Positions 27,165 through 37,000 of a stretch of 64,000 bases of DNA are shown one piece after another (position 1 is the stretch's first letter; each line of letters starts with the position of its first letter). The stretch is from an uncultured Granulosicoccaceae bacterium (GTDB lineage Bacteria; Pseudomonadota; Gammaproteobacteria; Granulosicoccales; Granulosicoccaceae): NCBI GenBank assembly GCA_938003855.1, contig CALKXD010000019.1:1-64000 (forward strand). Direction: 5' to 3'. The position numbers and the translations under genes are program-made. The notes beneath the pieces were generated by a model. That model searched no databases. It saw only the letters and a list, made by a program, of their open reading frames with translations, and was not told the origin of the DNA.

Positions 27165-29303
27165 TTAAAGACAATTGATTACCAGTCGAGTGCCTGTGCC
27201 GGTCACTAACGGCACCTCTAGTGCGGTCACCAGTCGGTTGCTATCAACCGTGGTGCTGCCGCTGCCGAGTTGACTGCCGTCACTGTTTTGCTCTGCCGTC
27301 CAGGTGCATGATTGGCCGCTGGCCGGTTTGAACACACTGGTGTTGCGAGGTGTGACCGACGCGCTCTGGTTATGGTTTGTTGAGCGCAAGGACACTTCAT
27401 AGCGCGTAGCCGTTTCCGTCACTGGCAGGTGAAAGTTGTTTTCAGTGGTTGACCATTCGATGTTCTGGTTGTAGTTGTCGTCCCCGCTGCCCACCGGCGG
27501 TACCGCGCCGGAATTGCTTGCGTTTTGCAGCGCGATCAGGCTCTGTGAGTTCGGATGGTGCCACGGGTTGGTGTTGGCAGGGCTGAGGCCGAACTGCTCA
27601 ACGTCGACGGCATTGAAGTCCCGCCAGCTGTGATCAACACCGGCGGCGAGTACCGAACTAAACGGGATTTTGCCCTCGGTCATAGCCTGAATCAGTGGTT
27701 GTCCCTGAGTCGGGTAGTCAATCGTAGTATCTGCCTTGCCAATATCTATAATCAGGTAGGAGAAGTTATCGCTGCTGCGTGTACGGAATTGCTGTTGGGA
27801 GTTCAGCCAGCTCCAGGTCGATACCGGCTGTGCGCCTTCAGCGCTGTATTGACTGATCAGATCGGTGTGCGGCCCGCGTATCACATTGGCTAGATCGCTG
27901 GACTGCTCTCCCCAGAGTTGCACAAAAAACTCCTGGAACAACGGGCTTGCAGCGAAATTTGTCATCGGCTGACTGGCGTAAATACCAGAGAAAACTGAAG
28001 GGTAGCGCATGCCCAGGCTCAGAGCGCCTCCGGCCCCCATCGAATTACCAACGGCATGGATGTAGTCGGTATCGACGGTAAAATCAGGGTGGTTGATGAC
28101 TTCATCGATAGCCAGCATGACACGTTGCTCGGTGAAGTTTTCAACGTTGCCTCTGTCGGGTATCGGTCCGTCTGTCAGATAGTTGTGGTCTGCAGCATAG
28201 CCGTACCACCAGGTATGCAGTGCGTTTTCGTCGGGACCGGGATCACTCGGAAATAACTGAATTACCTGCCATTGGTTTTCAGTCTCTGACAGCACATTAG
28301 GTTTGCCGCCGAACTCATGTAACCCCACTTGTAGTGGATAAGCGCGGGCGGGATCAAAGTTATGTGGCAGTGCCACCATATAGTTGAAGGCGTAGCCGTT
28401 TAATGTGGGGTTCCAGTTGGCGTAGTCCATGAAGTGGGTATAGATACGTCCTTTTCCCGAATTAAAGCTGGTTGTCAGAATCGCCGTCGGCGTTGCTACG
28501 GTTTCGTTCACTGCTGATGACAACGTATTAGAGCCAGCGACCACAGTTTTGTTCTCGCGGCCGTTGTCGATTGACGTGACTGCGTAGTAGGCATCACCGG
28601 CTTCGTCGCTCTGAGTGGTGTAGACAAATAGACCGGTGCTTGAGTCCAGTGGAGCGCCGCCATCGTCAATCACCAGGTAACCGGGTACATCAATTGAGCC
28701 GTACTTGTGTACAGAGCTGTCCTGATCCACCGGACCCCAGCGGTTCGTCAGCAGTGTGGCGGAGGCCAGGTTGGCGGTGGTGATAGGTTGTTTGGATCGA
28801 TACACATGATAGTGGCTGCTGGAGTCCACCTCGTCCCAGGTCAGAAAGCTCTGGCCACTGCGATTCTCTATAGACAGACCGGTCACTAGGCTGGGTTCCG
28901 GTTCTGAACTTCGGTCGGTGGTGTCAGAGCCACCGGTGTTGTCAGAGCCACCGGTGTTGTCAGAGCCATCGGTGTTGTCAGAGCCATCGGTGGCGTCAGG
29001 GCCATCGGTGTTGTCAGAGCCATCGGTGGCGTCAGGGCCATCGGTGTTGTCAGAGCCATCGGTGTTGTCAGAGCCATCGGTGGCGTCAGGGCCATCGGTG
29101 TTGTCAGAGCCATCAGTGGTGTCAGGACCATCGGTGTTGTCAGAGTTATGGTCGGTGTCGGGGCTGGTATCAGTGCCATCACCCTCGCCACCAGCGCCGA
29201 GGTCGATATTGTCTTCGTTACCGGCATCGGGAACAACGACACTTGATTCTCCCGAGCAACCGGCAAGAGTCAGTGTTAAAAAGATAGGTATTAGTTTTTT
29301 CAA
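27165..29303 (-). CDS. Lipoprotein with Asp/Thr-rich repeat linker and esterase-like domain
   Basis: A 712-residue outer-surface candidate. The leader M-K-K-L-I-P-I-F-L-T-L-T-L-A-G-C is a lipoprotein signal with the lipid-bearing Cys at 16. Residues about 50-125 are twelve six-residue units of type T-D-G-[SP]-D-[NAT], an acidic flexible linker encoded by an 18-base minisatellite. A fibronectin-like segment follows (S-F-L-T-W-D-E-V), then an alpha/beta-hydrolase region with G-N-S-M-G-A-G-G as nucleophile elbow and D-H-S-W-R-D as probable His. Related domains occur in secreted carboxylesterases and feruloyl-esterase-like proteins. The substrate is probably extracellular and ester-linked; not assignable. 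Confidence 0.78.
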   Translation of the reverse strand: MKKLIPIFLTLTLAGCSGESSVVVPDAGNEDNIDLGAGGEGDGTDTSPDTDHNSDNTDGPDTTDGSDNTDGPDATDGSDNTDGSDNTDGPDATDGSDNTDGPDATDGSDNTDGSDNTGGSDNTGGSDTTDRSSEPEPSLVTGLSIENRSGQSFLTWDEVDSSSHYHVYRSKQPITTANLASATLLTNRWGPVDQDSSVHKYGSIDVPGYLVIDDGGAPLDSSTGLFVYTTQSDEAGDAYYAVTSIDNGRENKTVVAGSNTLSSAVNETVATPTAILTTSFNSGKGRIYTHFMDYANWNPTLNGYAFNYMVALPHNFDPARAYPLQVGLHEFGGKPNVLSETENQWQVIQLFPSDPGPDENALHTWWYGYAADHNYLTDGPIPDRGNVENFTEQRVMLAIDEVINHPDFTVDTDYIHAVGNSMGAGGALSLGMRYPSVFSGIYASQPMTNFAASPLFQEFFVQLWGEQSSDLANVIRGPHTDLISQYSAEGAQPVSTWSWLNSQQQFRTRSSDNFSYLIIDIGKADTTIDYPTQGQPLIQAMTEGKIPFSSVLAAGVDHSWRDFNAVDVEQFGLSPANTNPWHHPNSQSLIALQNASNSGAVPPVGSGDDNYNQNIEWSTTENNFHLPVTETATRYEVSLRSTNHNQSASVTPRNTSVFKPASGQSCTWTAEQNSDGSQLGSGSTTVDSNRLVTALEVPLVTGTGTRLVINCL
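28922..29142. repeat. 18-base coding minisatellite, about 12 units
   Basis: Tandem 18-base units such as TCAGAGCCATCGGTGTTG, with a few variant positions, lie inside the lipoprotein gene. The unit length is a multiple of three, so copy-number change alters the linker length and keeps the frame. The open frames on other strands across this stretch are by-products of the repeat. Confidence 0.92.
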
Positions 29304-29593
29304 CGCGATTATATTCTGAGGTTAAGCCAGTGAGGCGTTGCGCTATGAAGCTTAGAGATCCGGCAGGCCACTGAACTTCGGGCAGACATGCCCGATAAAA
29401 CGGGCGGAGAGTAGGTCTTCGGTTGTCCGCCGCAAATACCACGCCATTGAACATTGCCGGTTAGTTGCCTCGATGCGGCCAGTCAAGCCACGCCGCACGG
29501 TTGCAAGCGCAGTGGCGAATGCGCCTTGTTGTCTGACGCTGCTGGCAATTTCAGGCGATGGTCTCAGCGCGGCCGGCGACTACTGACAACTGG

Positions 29594-30628
29594 CTAGCGG
29601 CTGTTTTTTTCTTTACGGCCGGGCAAGTGCAGCACTCGGGCGACAAAAGCAGCTAACTGCGCCAGTAAAGATTTAAACCTCCGAAGTCTGGACAGCGTTC
29701 GCCTGCGCAGGTTTGGCCTGTTCGCGGTCGGTCGGCTGGCCGCGGATTGCAGTGGTGTCGCGGTTTTTTTTTGTTCGATGCCAGCCACCGGTAATTGCGA
29801 CACCAGTGGGGTTTGCTGTTTCACAACTGCGGGGTATCTCCTGAAGAGGTAGGACATACCGGGTCCGAGTAAGGGGATTGCAAATGCTGGTGTTGAGACG
29901 ACCGGGTGATGCGCTGAAGAATCGTTGAGGGGTGCGACCGCTGGCTGATGCGTTAACGGCGGTGGTGAATAGGATTTGAAGCTTGCTGGAACCTCGACAA
30001 TACTGCCCGGGGTTATCGTGTAGGCGCCTGCAGACAGGGTTAGTCCCGAGGCGCTCCGTAGGGTGACTGCGGTTTCCGGCAATGCTGCTGTGGGCTTGAT
30101 CTCGGCGCCGGGCGCTGGTCGATTGTCCGCTGGTCGATTATCGATGCCGGCGTGCTGATCGCTGATTGTCTGCTTAACACGGCTGTCTGGCAGAATGGTG
30201 TTGCGTTGGCCAGCCACTGTGTGCTGATGTGGAGCGTTTTGGCCCAGTGTTATTCCGTCGCTGATTGGGCCTGTGTGACCTGATGTGGTTGTCGGCTGAC
30301 TTGCCCGGGCGGCGGTTTTCCAGGTGCTGGCTGCCGGCGGCTGGTGCGCGGGCGTTGAATGGTTTGCTGGTGTCGGGACGGCTGGCGTCATACCGGAGTG
30401 ACGATCTGCCTTGTTGTTGGCTGTTTGCGAGGGGGGATTGCTGTTGGCTGTTTTTTTCAGTACCAGCCGTAACGTCTCGATCAATAGTGTGGACGTTGCT
30501 GCTTGTGCGGGCAGTAGCGTGGCTGCCGGGTGTGCCGCGGGTGATCTTGACGCTGTGTGTGCGTATGCGGCAGCGTTGTTGGCCTGACACTGTGAAAGCA
30601 CTGGCTGTTCCTGGTCTCTTTGTCCCAA
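29594..30628 (-). CDS. Hypothetical Ala/Pro/Thr-rich protein
   Basis: A 344-codon leftward frame rich in Ala, Pro, Thr, Ser and Gln, with no family I recognise. The first 200 residues are low-complexity; residues about 190-215 (T-L-R-S-A-S-G-L-T-L-S-A-G-A-Y-T-I-T-P-G-S) look folded; the end is strongly basic and amphipathic (R-R-R-T-L-S-R-L-R-R-F-K). No signal peptide is apparent. Length without a stop and the ordered C-terminus favour a real gene, but a chance open frame in GC-rich DNA cannot be excluded. A 138-codon frame overlaps it and looks spurious. Confidence 0.45.
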   Translation of the reverse strand: MGQRDQEQPVLSQCQANNAAAYAHTASRSPAAHPAATLLPAQAATSTLLIETLRLVLKKTANSNPPSQTANNKADRHSGMTPAVPTPANHSTPAHQPPAASTWKTAARASQPTTTSGHTGPISDGITLGQNAPHQHTVAGQRNTILPDSRVKQTISDQHAGIDNRPADNRPAPGAEIKPTAALPETAVTLRSASGLTLSAGAYTITPGSIVEVPASFKSYSPPPLTHQPAVAPLNDSSAHHPVVSTPAFAIPLLGPGMSYLFRRYPAVVKQQTPLVSQLPVAGIEQKKTATPLQSAASRPTANRPNLRRRTLSRLRRFKSLLAQLAAFVARVLHLPGRKEKNSR

Positions 30629-30923
30629 ATAGTGTGCTTGACTTTACCTCTTGTCACAACAGGGACAGGACCTGAAATCAGGGTGATTACAGGGTTTTTA
30701 CAGGGTTAATGCGTACATCGTTTTTCAATTGACAGGTGTGCCGGCAAAAGTCAGCTTCTAGAGTGAACATTTGCAGTGAGTGCTTTTCGTTTGTCAGTTT
30801 TGCTGCGGGGATTTCGTGGCTTCACCCGGCACGCTTGAACCGTCGGCTGGCAAGCCGGGCCGCAAACCCCGGGGCGGGGTTCGCGGCTGATCGATCAATG
30901 CTGTGTCAGCAGGCTAGCTGGCG

Positions 30924-31835
30924 TTACCCGATTGCTGTCAACAGGGTTTCACCGAGTTTGGCCGGTGACGGTGATACAACAATACCGGCGCTTTCCATCG
31001 CGGCGATTTTATCATCGGCCCCGCCTTTGCCACCGGAGATTACCGCACCGGCATGGCCCATCGTGCGACCGGGAGGAGCGGTTCGACCGGCAATAAAACC
31101 TGCCATGGGCTTCTTGCGACCTTTGGCGGCTTGCTCTTTCAGCCACTCGGAAGCATCTTCCTCAGCAGAGCCGCCAATCTCGCCAATCATAATAATTGAC
31201 TGAGTTTCGTCGTCGTCTAGAAAGAGGTCTAGCACATCAATGAACTCGGTGCCTTTTACCGGATCACCGCCGATGCCGACCGCTGTGGTCTGGCCGAGCC
31301 CGGCAGTGGTGGTTTGGTATACCGCTTCATAGGTCAGTGTGCCAGAGCGGGATACCACGCCAACCGACCCCTGCTTGAAAATACTGCCTGGCATAATGCC
31401 GATCTTGCACTGATTCGGTGTCAGGATACCCGGGCAGTTAGGTCCCACCAATCTAGAGGCAGAGTCTTTCAGTCGCGCTTTGACATTGACCATATCCCGT
31501 ACCGGTACGCCTTCAGTGATACAGATAATCAATGGCACTTCCGCATCAATCGCTTCAATGATGGCAGCCGCCGCGCCAGCGGGTGGCACATAAACTACCG
31601 AGGCATCGGCGCCGGTGGCTTCGCGACCTTCGCGTACAGAGGCAAACACCGGTAGTTCGGTCCCTTCTGCATCGCCGTTGCCGCAAGTCCAGGTGGAACC
31701 GCCTTTTTTCGGATGGATGCCGCCGACCATTTGGGTGCCGTGGTAGGCAAGCGCTTGTTCGGTGTGGAAGGTGCCGGTTTTTCCGGTCAGTCCCTGTACC
31801 AGTACTTTGGTGTCTTTATTGATCAGTATTGACAT
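30924..31835 (-). CDS. sucD: Succinate-CoA ligase (ADP-forming) alpha subunit
   Basis: A 303-residue alpha subunit. It carries the CoA-binding Rossmann part ([11 protein letters not shown]) and the ligase part with the phosphorylated His in [12 protein letters not shown]. With SucC it interconverts succinyl-CoA and succinate with ADP phosphorylation. A short insertion, [11 protein letters not shown], follows the P-K-K-G-G segment and is longer than in the E. coli enzyme; I remember a similar variant from alphaproteobacterial-type enzymes. It starts five bases after the sucC stop, so it is cotranscribed. No sucAB genes adjoin, unlike many TCA-cycle operons. Confidence 0.95.
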   Translation of the reverse strand: MSILINKDTKVLVQGLTGKTGTFHTEQALAYHGTQMVGGIHPKKGGSTWTCGNGDAEGTELPVFASVREGREATGADASVVYVPPAGAAAAIIEAIDAEVPLIICITEGVPVRDMVNVKARLKDSASRLVGPNCPGILTPNQCKIGIMPGSIFKQGSVGVVSRSGTLTYEAVYQTTTAGLGQTTAVGIGGDPVKGTEFIDVLDLFLDDDETQSIIMIGEIGGSAEEDASEWLKEQAAKGRKKPMAGFIAGRTAPPGRTMGHAGAVISGGKGGADDKIAAMESAGIVVSPSPAKLGETLLTAIG

Positions 31836-31840
31836 GTGCC

Positions 31841-33034
31841 TTACCCCTTGACCGCTTTGACGATTTTCTGTGCTGCATCATCGAGGTCATCAGCGGCGAT
31901 AACATTGAGGCCACTGTTGTTGATGATGTCTTTGCCCTCGGCGACTTTGGTACCTTCGAGTCTGACCACCAGAGGTACTTCAAGACCGACTTCCTTAATG
32001 GCCTGTACCACACCTTCGGCAATTACGTCGCAGCGCATAATGCCGCCGAAGATATTGACCAGAATTCCTTTGACGTTGGGGTCAGAGGTAATGATCTTAA
32101 AAGCGGCGGTAACTTTTTCTGTGGTTGCGCCACCACCGACATCGAGAAAGTTGGCCGGCTCAGCACCGTAGAGTTTGATGATATCCATGGTTGCCATGGC
32201 CAGGCCGGCGCCGTTCACCATGCAGCCGATATCCCCGTCCAGAGCGATATAAGCGAGGTCGTGCTTGGAGGCTTCGATTTCTTTGTCGTCTTCTTCTGTT
32301 TCGTCACGCAGCCCGGCGATGTCGGGGTGGCGGAACATGGCGTTGCTATCGAATGATACTTTGGCATCCAGCACCTTAAGGTGGCCGTCTTTCAATGTGA
32401 CCAGCGGGTTGATTTCCAGCAGGCTCATATCGCTTTCAACAAACGCGTTATAGAGAATCGGGAACAGCGTTTTGCCATCTTCGGCGGCGTCGCCGCTGAG
32501 CTCAAAAGCGCTGTTCAGGTTGTTGATGTCATCGGCGGTGATGCCTTTCAGTGGATCAATGCCGATGGTGTGTATTTTTTCCGGGGTATCGTGGGCAACG
32601 GCCTCGATATCCATGCCGCCTTCGGTGGATGCTACAAACGACACCTGGCTGGTTTCGCGATCAACCAGAATAGACAGATACAGTTCGGTTTCAATGTCAG
32701 CGCCATCTTCAATGTAGAGGCGATTGACCTGCTTGCCGGCCGGTCCGGTTTGCTGCGTTACCAGGGTTTTGCCAAACATTTCATTGGCATTGGCCTTTGC
32801 TTCGTCAGCGGAAAAACTGACCCGAACCCCGCCTTTGGCGTCGGCACCGAGCTCCTTGAATTTGCCCTTGCCGCGACCTCCTGCGTGAATCTGACTTTTG
32901 ACCACATACACCGGCCCCGGCAGTGCCGCTATGGCTTGGTCGATATCGTTCAGTGATAGTACGGGCTCGCCTTTCGATACTGGCGCGCCGAAGCCCGCCA
33001 GCAGTTTTTTGGCCTGATACTCATGAATGTTCAT
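31841..33034 (-). CDS. sucC: Succinate-CoA ligase (ADP-forming) beta subunit
   Basis: A 397-residue beta subunit beginning M-N-I-H-E-Y-Q-A-K, with the ATP-grasp domain ([14 protein letters not shown]) and the C-terminal ligase domain ([21 protein letters not shown]). It forms the heterodimer with SucD. In this neighbourhood it may balance succinyl-CoA/CoA pools for CoA-transfer chemistry on oxalate, which is inference. A malate-CoA ligase identity is a less likely alternative, since the sequence reads as standard SucC. Confidence 0.95.
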   Translation of the reverse strand: MNIHEYQAKKLLAGFGAPVSKGEPVLSLNDIDQAIAALPGPVYVVKSQIHAGGRGKGKFKELGADAKGGVRVSFSADEAKANANEMFGKTLVTQQTGPAGKQVNRLYIEDGADIETELYLSILVDRETSQVSFVASTEGGMDIEAVAHDTPEKIHTIGIDPLKGITADDINNLNSAFELSGDAAEDGKTLFPILYNAFVESDMSLLEINPLVTLKDGHLKVLDAKVSFDSNAMFRHPDIAGLRDETEEDDKEIEASKHDLAYIALDGDIGCMVNGAGLAMATMDIIKLYGAEPANFLDVGGGATTEKVTAAFKIITSDPNVKGILVNIFGGIMRCDVIAEGVVQAIKEVGLEVPLVVRLEGTKVAEGKDIINNSGLNVIAADDLDDAAQKIVKAVKG

Positions 33035-33066
33035 TTAACATCGTTCTCCATTGAGGTCGCAAATTT

Positions 33067-33612
33067 CTAGTGTTTGATATGTGGTAAAAGTGATTTGAAT
33101 GCCGGGGTGCCTGCTTTGCCCAGCCATTCGAAAACCGCCATTTCTGTTGTGACAATACCTATTCCCATGGCGCTTAGTCGGGTAATGCAGGCGCGTTCAC
33201 TCTCGAGGGTTCGAGATGCTGTGGCGTCAGCGACAACAAACACCTCGTAACCGTCTTCAATCAGGCTGGCAGCGGTTTGCATCACGCAGATGTGTGCCTC
33301 CATACCGGCGAGCACTGCCTGCCTGCGGTTGAGCTGCTTAAACGCATATGAAAAATCCTGATCTTCCATGCAGGAAAAATGAATCTTCTCAAAGACCCGG
33401 CTGCTGCCCGAGGCGCTGATGATTTGTGGCATTGTTGCCCCCAGTCCTTCGGGGTATTGCTCGGTAATAAGAGCCGGAACATGACAAGCCTGCGCCGCCG
33501 TTAAAAGCAGCGTTGTGTTTTTCAGGGTGCGGGCAGGCGCCTGCATCGCAGGTACCAGTTTTTCCTGTATATCAATTACAACCAAAACTGAATCTGTTGC
33601 GCGTATAAGCAA
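33067..33612 (-). CDS. Isochorismatase-family (YcaC-like) cysteine hydrolase
   Basis: A 181-residue hydrolase of the isochorismatase superfamily. The triad is readable: Asp in V-V-I-D-I-Q-E-K, Lys in F-E-K-I-H-F-S and the nucleophilic Cys in G-M-E-A-H-I-C-V-M-Q-T-A. The pattern without an obvious metal-binding set fits YcaC-like hydrolases rather than nicotinamidase. Substrate unknown. It precedes sucC on the leftward strand by 32 bases and diverges from the oxalate genes, so it may share regulatory DNA with them. Confidence 0.87.
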   Translation of the reverse strand: MLIRATDSVLVVIDIQEKLVPAMQAPARTLKNTTLLLTAAQACHVPALITEQYPEGLGATMPQIISASGSSRVFEKIHFSCMEDQDFSYAFKQLNRRQAVLAGMEAHICVMQTAASLIEDGYEVFVVADATASRTLESERACITRLSAMGIGIVTTEMAVFEWLGKAGTPAFKSLLPHIKH

Positions 33613-33932
33613 ACCTGCCTCACTTTACTAGTGCAAGAACCAGCCCTGTCTGAGGCGTGCGCAGTTTACTGGCAGGAAATTCGTGCCAACTGGCAGATAC
33701 TGGTCGGGGCGTACAAAGGCCGGAATTATACCGATACGCCAGTGACATTGGACGAACCTTTGTGGAACGACATAAAGAGTGTTTTCTTTTATGCAGTGTA
33801 TATTGTATATTGTATACCAGAGAAAAATCCAAAGTCACTGGGTCCCTGGCAGGCGCAACGCTGGCCGGGGTGTGGGGGATAACAACAGCAACGGTATACA
33901 AACTAAGGTTGCTTGAAGGACAAACTAACGCG
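33613..33932. other. Divergent control region of the oxalate island
   Basis: About 320 bases between the leftward isochorismatase-like gene and the rightward oxalyl-CoA decarboxylase gene. The second half is AT-rich and contains the TGTATAT direct repeats and an operator-like dyad. The open frames across it are extensions of the decarboxylase frame or chance frames and do not resemble proteins. Confidence 0.6.
33797..33819. promoter_or_regulatory. Operator-like dyad and TGTATAT direct repeats upstream of oxc
   Basis: Three head-to-tail heptamers (TGTATAT, TGTATAT, TGTATAC) end in GTATACCA at 33812-33819. Around the base at 33811 the left side TTGTATAT matches six of eight positions of the mirror of GTATACCA. 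The geometry equals that of the perfect palindrome at 39877-39899 before the transporter genes. GntR-family (FadR-like) regulators commonly use such sites; that link is inference. Confidence 0.6.
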
Positions 33933-35660
33933 ATGACAAATTCTGCAGACACTCAATCTGGCAACACCAATGAGTTGACCGACGGATTTCACCTGCTAAT
34001 CGATGCACTCAAATTAAACGGGTTGAACACCATCTATGGTGTACCCGGTATTCCCATCACTGATTTTGGCCGTTTGGCGCAAGCCAGTGGTATGCGGGTT
34101 ATCTCTTTTCGCCATGAGCAGCACGCAGGTAATGCTGCTGCAATCGCGGGCTATCTGACGCAAAAGCCGGGTGTCTGTCTGACAGTGTCCGCACCGGGTT
34201 TTCTGAACGGGTTAACTGCGCTGGCCAATGCCACTACCAATTGCTTCCCGATGATTTTACTCAGCGGTTCGTCAGAGCGGGAAATCGTTGACCTGCAGCA
34301 GGGTGACTATGAAGAAATGGACCAGCTCGCTATCGCCAAGCCATTGTGCAAGGCGGCATTCCGGGTCTTGCATGCCGAAGACATCGGCATTGCAGTCGCA
34401 CGTGCGATACGGGCCGCGGTATCCGGCAGACCGGGGGGCGTTTATCTGGATCTGCCGGCCAAATTGTTCGGCCAGGTGATGGATGCCGAGGCAGGTCGGC
34501 AGTCACTGGTTGAGGTGGTCGATCCTGCCCCTAAGCAGTTGCCTGCGCCTGACGCGGTTGCGCGTGCGCTCGACGTTTTAAAGAGCGCTAAAAAGCCGCT
34601 GATCATCCTTGGTAAAGGGGCTGCTTATGCGCAGCAGGATGAGGTCGTGCGAAATTTTGTTGAGCGCAGCGGTATTCCGTACCTGCCAATGAGCATGGCA
34701 AAGGGTCTGCTGCCGGATAACCATCCACAGTCGGCCGGTGCTGCCCGGTCGCTCGCGCTAAAAGAATCAGATGTCGTTGTAATGGTTGGAGCACGGCTGA
34801 ACTGGCTGTTGTCGCACGGCAAAGGCAAAAGCTGGGGGGCACCGGGGTCGAAAAAATTTATCCAGATTGATATCGAGCCCCGTGAGATGGACAGTAATGT
34901 CGAGATCGCTGCACCACTGGTGGGCGATATCGGTTCCTGTCTGGCTGCGCTGAATGACGGTATGGCCGGTGACTGGCAGGCACCGCCGCAAACCTGGCTG
35001 ACAGCGATCAATGAAAAGCGCGAAGGCAATCTGGCAAAAATGGCACAGCGGCTTGGCTCCGATACCACGCCGATGGATTTCCACACCGCGTTGAGTGCTT
35101 TGCGAGACATCGTCAAAGACCGACCCGACGCCATGCTGGTGAATGAAGGCGCTAACACGCTCGACTTCGCCCGCAGCATTATCGATATGTATAAACCACG
35201 CAAGCGACTTGATGTGGGTACCTGGGGCATTATGGGCATCGGTATGGGAGCGGCTGTGGCTGCTGCTATCGAAACCGGTAATCAAGTGCTGGCAGTAGAA
35301 GGTGACAGCGCGTTTGGGTTCTCCGGAATGGAAATCGAAACTATCTGTCGCTATCAGCTACCGGTCTGTATCGTTGTGTTTAATAATAACGGCATCTATC
35401 GCGGTACTGATGTGAATCCCTCCGGCGGCAGTGACGTTGCGCCGACGGTATTTGTAAAGGATTGTCGCTACGATAAAATGATGGAAGCGTTTGGTGGCGT
35501 TGGTGTCTATGCCACTAGCCGTGACGAGCTTAGTAAAGCCGTTAATGAGGCCATGGACGCTGGTGTGCCCACACTTGTTAATGCGGTAATTGATGAAAAC
35601 TCCGGGACTGAAAGCGGTCGTATAGGCAATTTGAACCCGCAGAGTGTCGTGAAGAAATAA
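33933..35660 (+). CDS. oxc: Oxalyl-CoA decarboxylase
   Basis: A 575-residue thiamine-diphosphate enzyme converting oxalyl-CoA to formyl-CoA and CO2. The N-terminal Pyr domain has the activating Glu in [11 protein letters not shown]. The central domain and the C-terminal PP domain follow, the latter with [11 protein letters not shown] and N-N-N-G-I-Y, the thiamine-phosphate/Mg motif. The stretch [10 protein letters not shown] and the tail R-I-G-N-L-N-P are typical of oxalyl-CoA decarboxylase rather than acetolactate synthase. I start at ATG 33933 with an AAGGA upstream; the open frame extends to 33657 but crosses the operator region. It is the first gene of the catabolic operon. Confidence 0.93.
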   Translation: MTNSADTQSGNTNELTDGFHLLIDALKLNGLNTIYGVPGIPITDFGRLAQASGMRVISFRHEQHAGNAAAIAGYLTQKPGVCLTVSAPGFLNGLTALANATTNCFPMILLSGSSEREIVDLQQGDYEEMDQLAIAKPLCKAAFRVLHAEDIGIAVARAIRAAVSGRPGGVYLDLPAKLFGQVMDAEAGRQSLVEVVDPAPKQLPAPDAVARALDVLKSAKKPLIILGKGAAYAQQDEVVRNFVERSGIPYLPMSMAKGLLPDNHPQSAGAARSLALKESDVVVMVGARLNWLLSHGKGKSWGAPGSKKFIQIDIEPREMDSNVEIAAPLVGDIGSCLAALNDGMAGDWQAPPQTWLTAINEKREGNLAKMAQRLGSDTTPMDFHTALSALRDIVKDRPDAMLVNEGANTLDFARSIIDMYKPRKRLDVGTWGIMGIGMGAAVAAAIETGNQVLAVEGDSAFGFSGMEIETICRYQLPVCIVVFNNNGIYRGTDVNPSGGSDVAPTVFVKDCRYDKMMEAFGGVGVYATSRDELSKAVNEAMDAGVPTLVNAVIDENSGTESGRIGNLNPQSVVKK

Positions 35661-35703
35661 ACTCACTTTTAACGCTGTAGAAAACAGCAGACCAGGTAAT
35701 TTC

Positions 35704-36966
35704 ATGAAAGCACTGGAAGGTATAAAGATACTCGACTTCACTCATGTACAGTCCGGACCCACCTGCACCCAGCTGCTGGCCTGGTTCGGTGCTGACGTGA
35801 TCAAGGTAGAGAGACCGGGTGTCGGTGATGCAACCCGTCAGCAATTGGTTGATGTACCCGGTGCCGACAGTCTCTATTTCACCATGCTCAACCACAACAA
35901 GCGTTCCATCGAGCTGAATTCCAAAAATGAGACCGGTAAAGAAGTACTTACCCGCTTAATAGAAGAATGCGATGTGCTGGTCGAGAACTTTGCACCGGGC
36001 GCTCTGGATCGCATGGGATTTACCTGGGAGCGGATTCAGGAAATTAACCCGCGTATCATAATGGCATCTATTAAAGGATTCGGGCCGGGTAAATACGAAG
36101 ACTGCAAAGTCTATGAAAATGTCGCTCAGTGTGCTGGCGGCTCGGCGTCGACAACCGGTTTTCTGGATGGTCCGCCATTGGTCACTGGTGCTCAAATCGG
36201 TGATTCCGGTACGGGTTTGCACTTGTGTCTGGGGATTGTTACGGCTTTGTTTCAGCGTGAAAAGACCGGACGGGGTCAGAAAGTATCCTGTGCTATGCAA
36301 GACAGCGTATTGAATCTGGCCAGAGTTAAGCTGCGCGATCAGCAGCGGCTTAATGCCGGTCCGCTCAAGGAGTACTCACAGTTTGGTGAAGGTATTCCTT
36401 TTGGTGAAGCGACCCCCAGGGCGGGCAATGATTCCGGTGGTGGCCAGCCCGGCAGAATACTGAAGTGCAAAGGCTGGGAGCAGGACCCCAACGCCTATAC
36501 GTATTTTATTATTCAGGCGGCCGTGTGGGAGAAAGTCTGCGATGTTATCGGTAAGCCCGAGTGGAAAACTCAGGAAGGTTATGCCAAGCCTCCTGAGCGT
36601 CTCGATAAACTCAACGAAATATTCAATGCGGTAGAACAGTGGACCATGACCAAAAATAAATTTGAGGTCATGGAAATCTGTAATCCGCAGAATATTCCGG
36701 TCGGTCCTATTTTGTCGATGAAAGAAATTTCTGAAGACGAGGGGCTGTACGCCACTGGTACGATGGTTAAAGTCGACCACCCGGAGCGTGGCGCGTATCT
36801 GAGTGTTGGCTGCCCGATAAAACTCTCGGATACCAGTGTTGAAGTAACCCGCTCGCCACTGCTTGGTGAGCACACCAGCGAGATACTTGAGCAGGTATTG
36901 GGTTATCAGGGCGATGACTTGCAGCGGGTGATTGGATCCGGCGCCGTTGGCGATGTGAAATCTTAA
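35704..36966 (+). CDS. frc: Formyl-CoA:oxalate CoA-transferase
   Basis: A 420-residue class III (CaiB/BaiF) CoA-transferase. It transfers CoA from formyl-CoA to oxalate, making oxalyl-CoA for the decarboxylase and releasing formate. The catalytic Asp is Asp167 in Q-I-G-D-S-G-T-G, two positions from the Asp169 of the Oxalobacter enzyme. Full-length similarity to Frc is clear ([28 protein letters not shown]). It is 43 bases after oxc in the same direction. Some relatives use succinyl-CoA, which would suit the neighbouring sucCD. Confidence 0.94.
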   Translation: MKALEGIKILDFTHVQSGPTCTQLLAWFGADVIKVERPGVGDATRQQLVDVPGADSLYFTMLNHNKRSIELNSKNETGKEVLTRLIEECDVLVENFAPGALDRMGFTWERIQEINPRIIMASIKGFGPGKYEDCKVYENVAQCAGGSASTTGFLDGPPLVTGAQIGDSGTGLHLCLGIVTALFQREKTGRGQKVSCAMQDSVLNLARVKLRDQQRLNAGPLKEYSQFGEGIPFGEATPRAGNDSGGGQPGRILKCKGWEQDPNAYTYFIIQAAVWEKVCDVIGKPEWKTQEGYAKPPERLDKLNEIFNAVEQWTMTKNKFEVMEICNPQNIPVGPILSMKEISEDEGLYATGTMVKVDHPERGAYLSVGCPIKLSDTSVEVTRSPLLGEHTSEILEQVLGYQGDDLQRVIGSGAVGDVKS

Positions 36967-37000
36967 GCTTTGTGGGTCAACTAAAGAGTAAGGGTAAAAT

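Noticed and set aside
28886-29319. Long overlapping frames of 126 and 133 codons on both strands, and a CRISPR-like repeat look
   Set aside because: They are by-products of the 18-base coding minisatellite. The units are contiguous with no unique spacers, so it is not a CRISPR array.
30850-30895. Strong GC-rich stem near the sucD 3' end
   Set aside because: It is imperfect and lacks a T-run on the sucD strand; I could not decide on a function.
33631-33882. Rightward frames in the oxc control region, including the N-terminal extension of oxc
   Set aside because: They cross the operator dyad and AT-rich promoter region; the enzyme family begins near the ATG at 33933.
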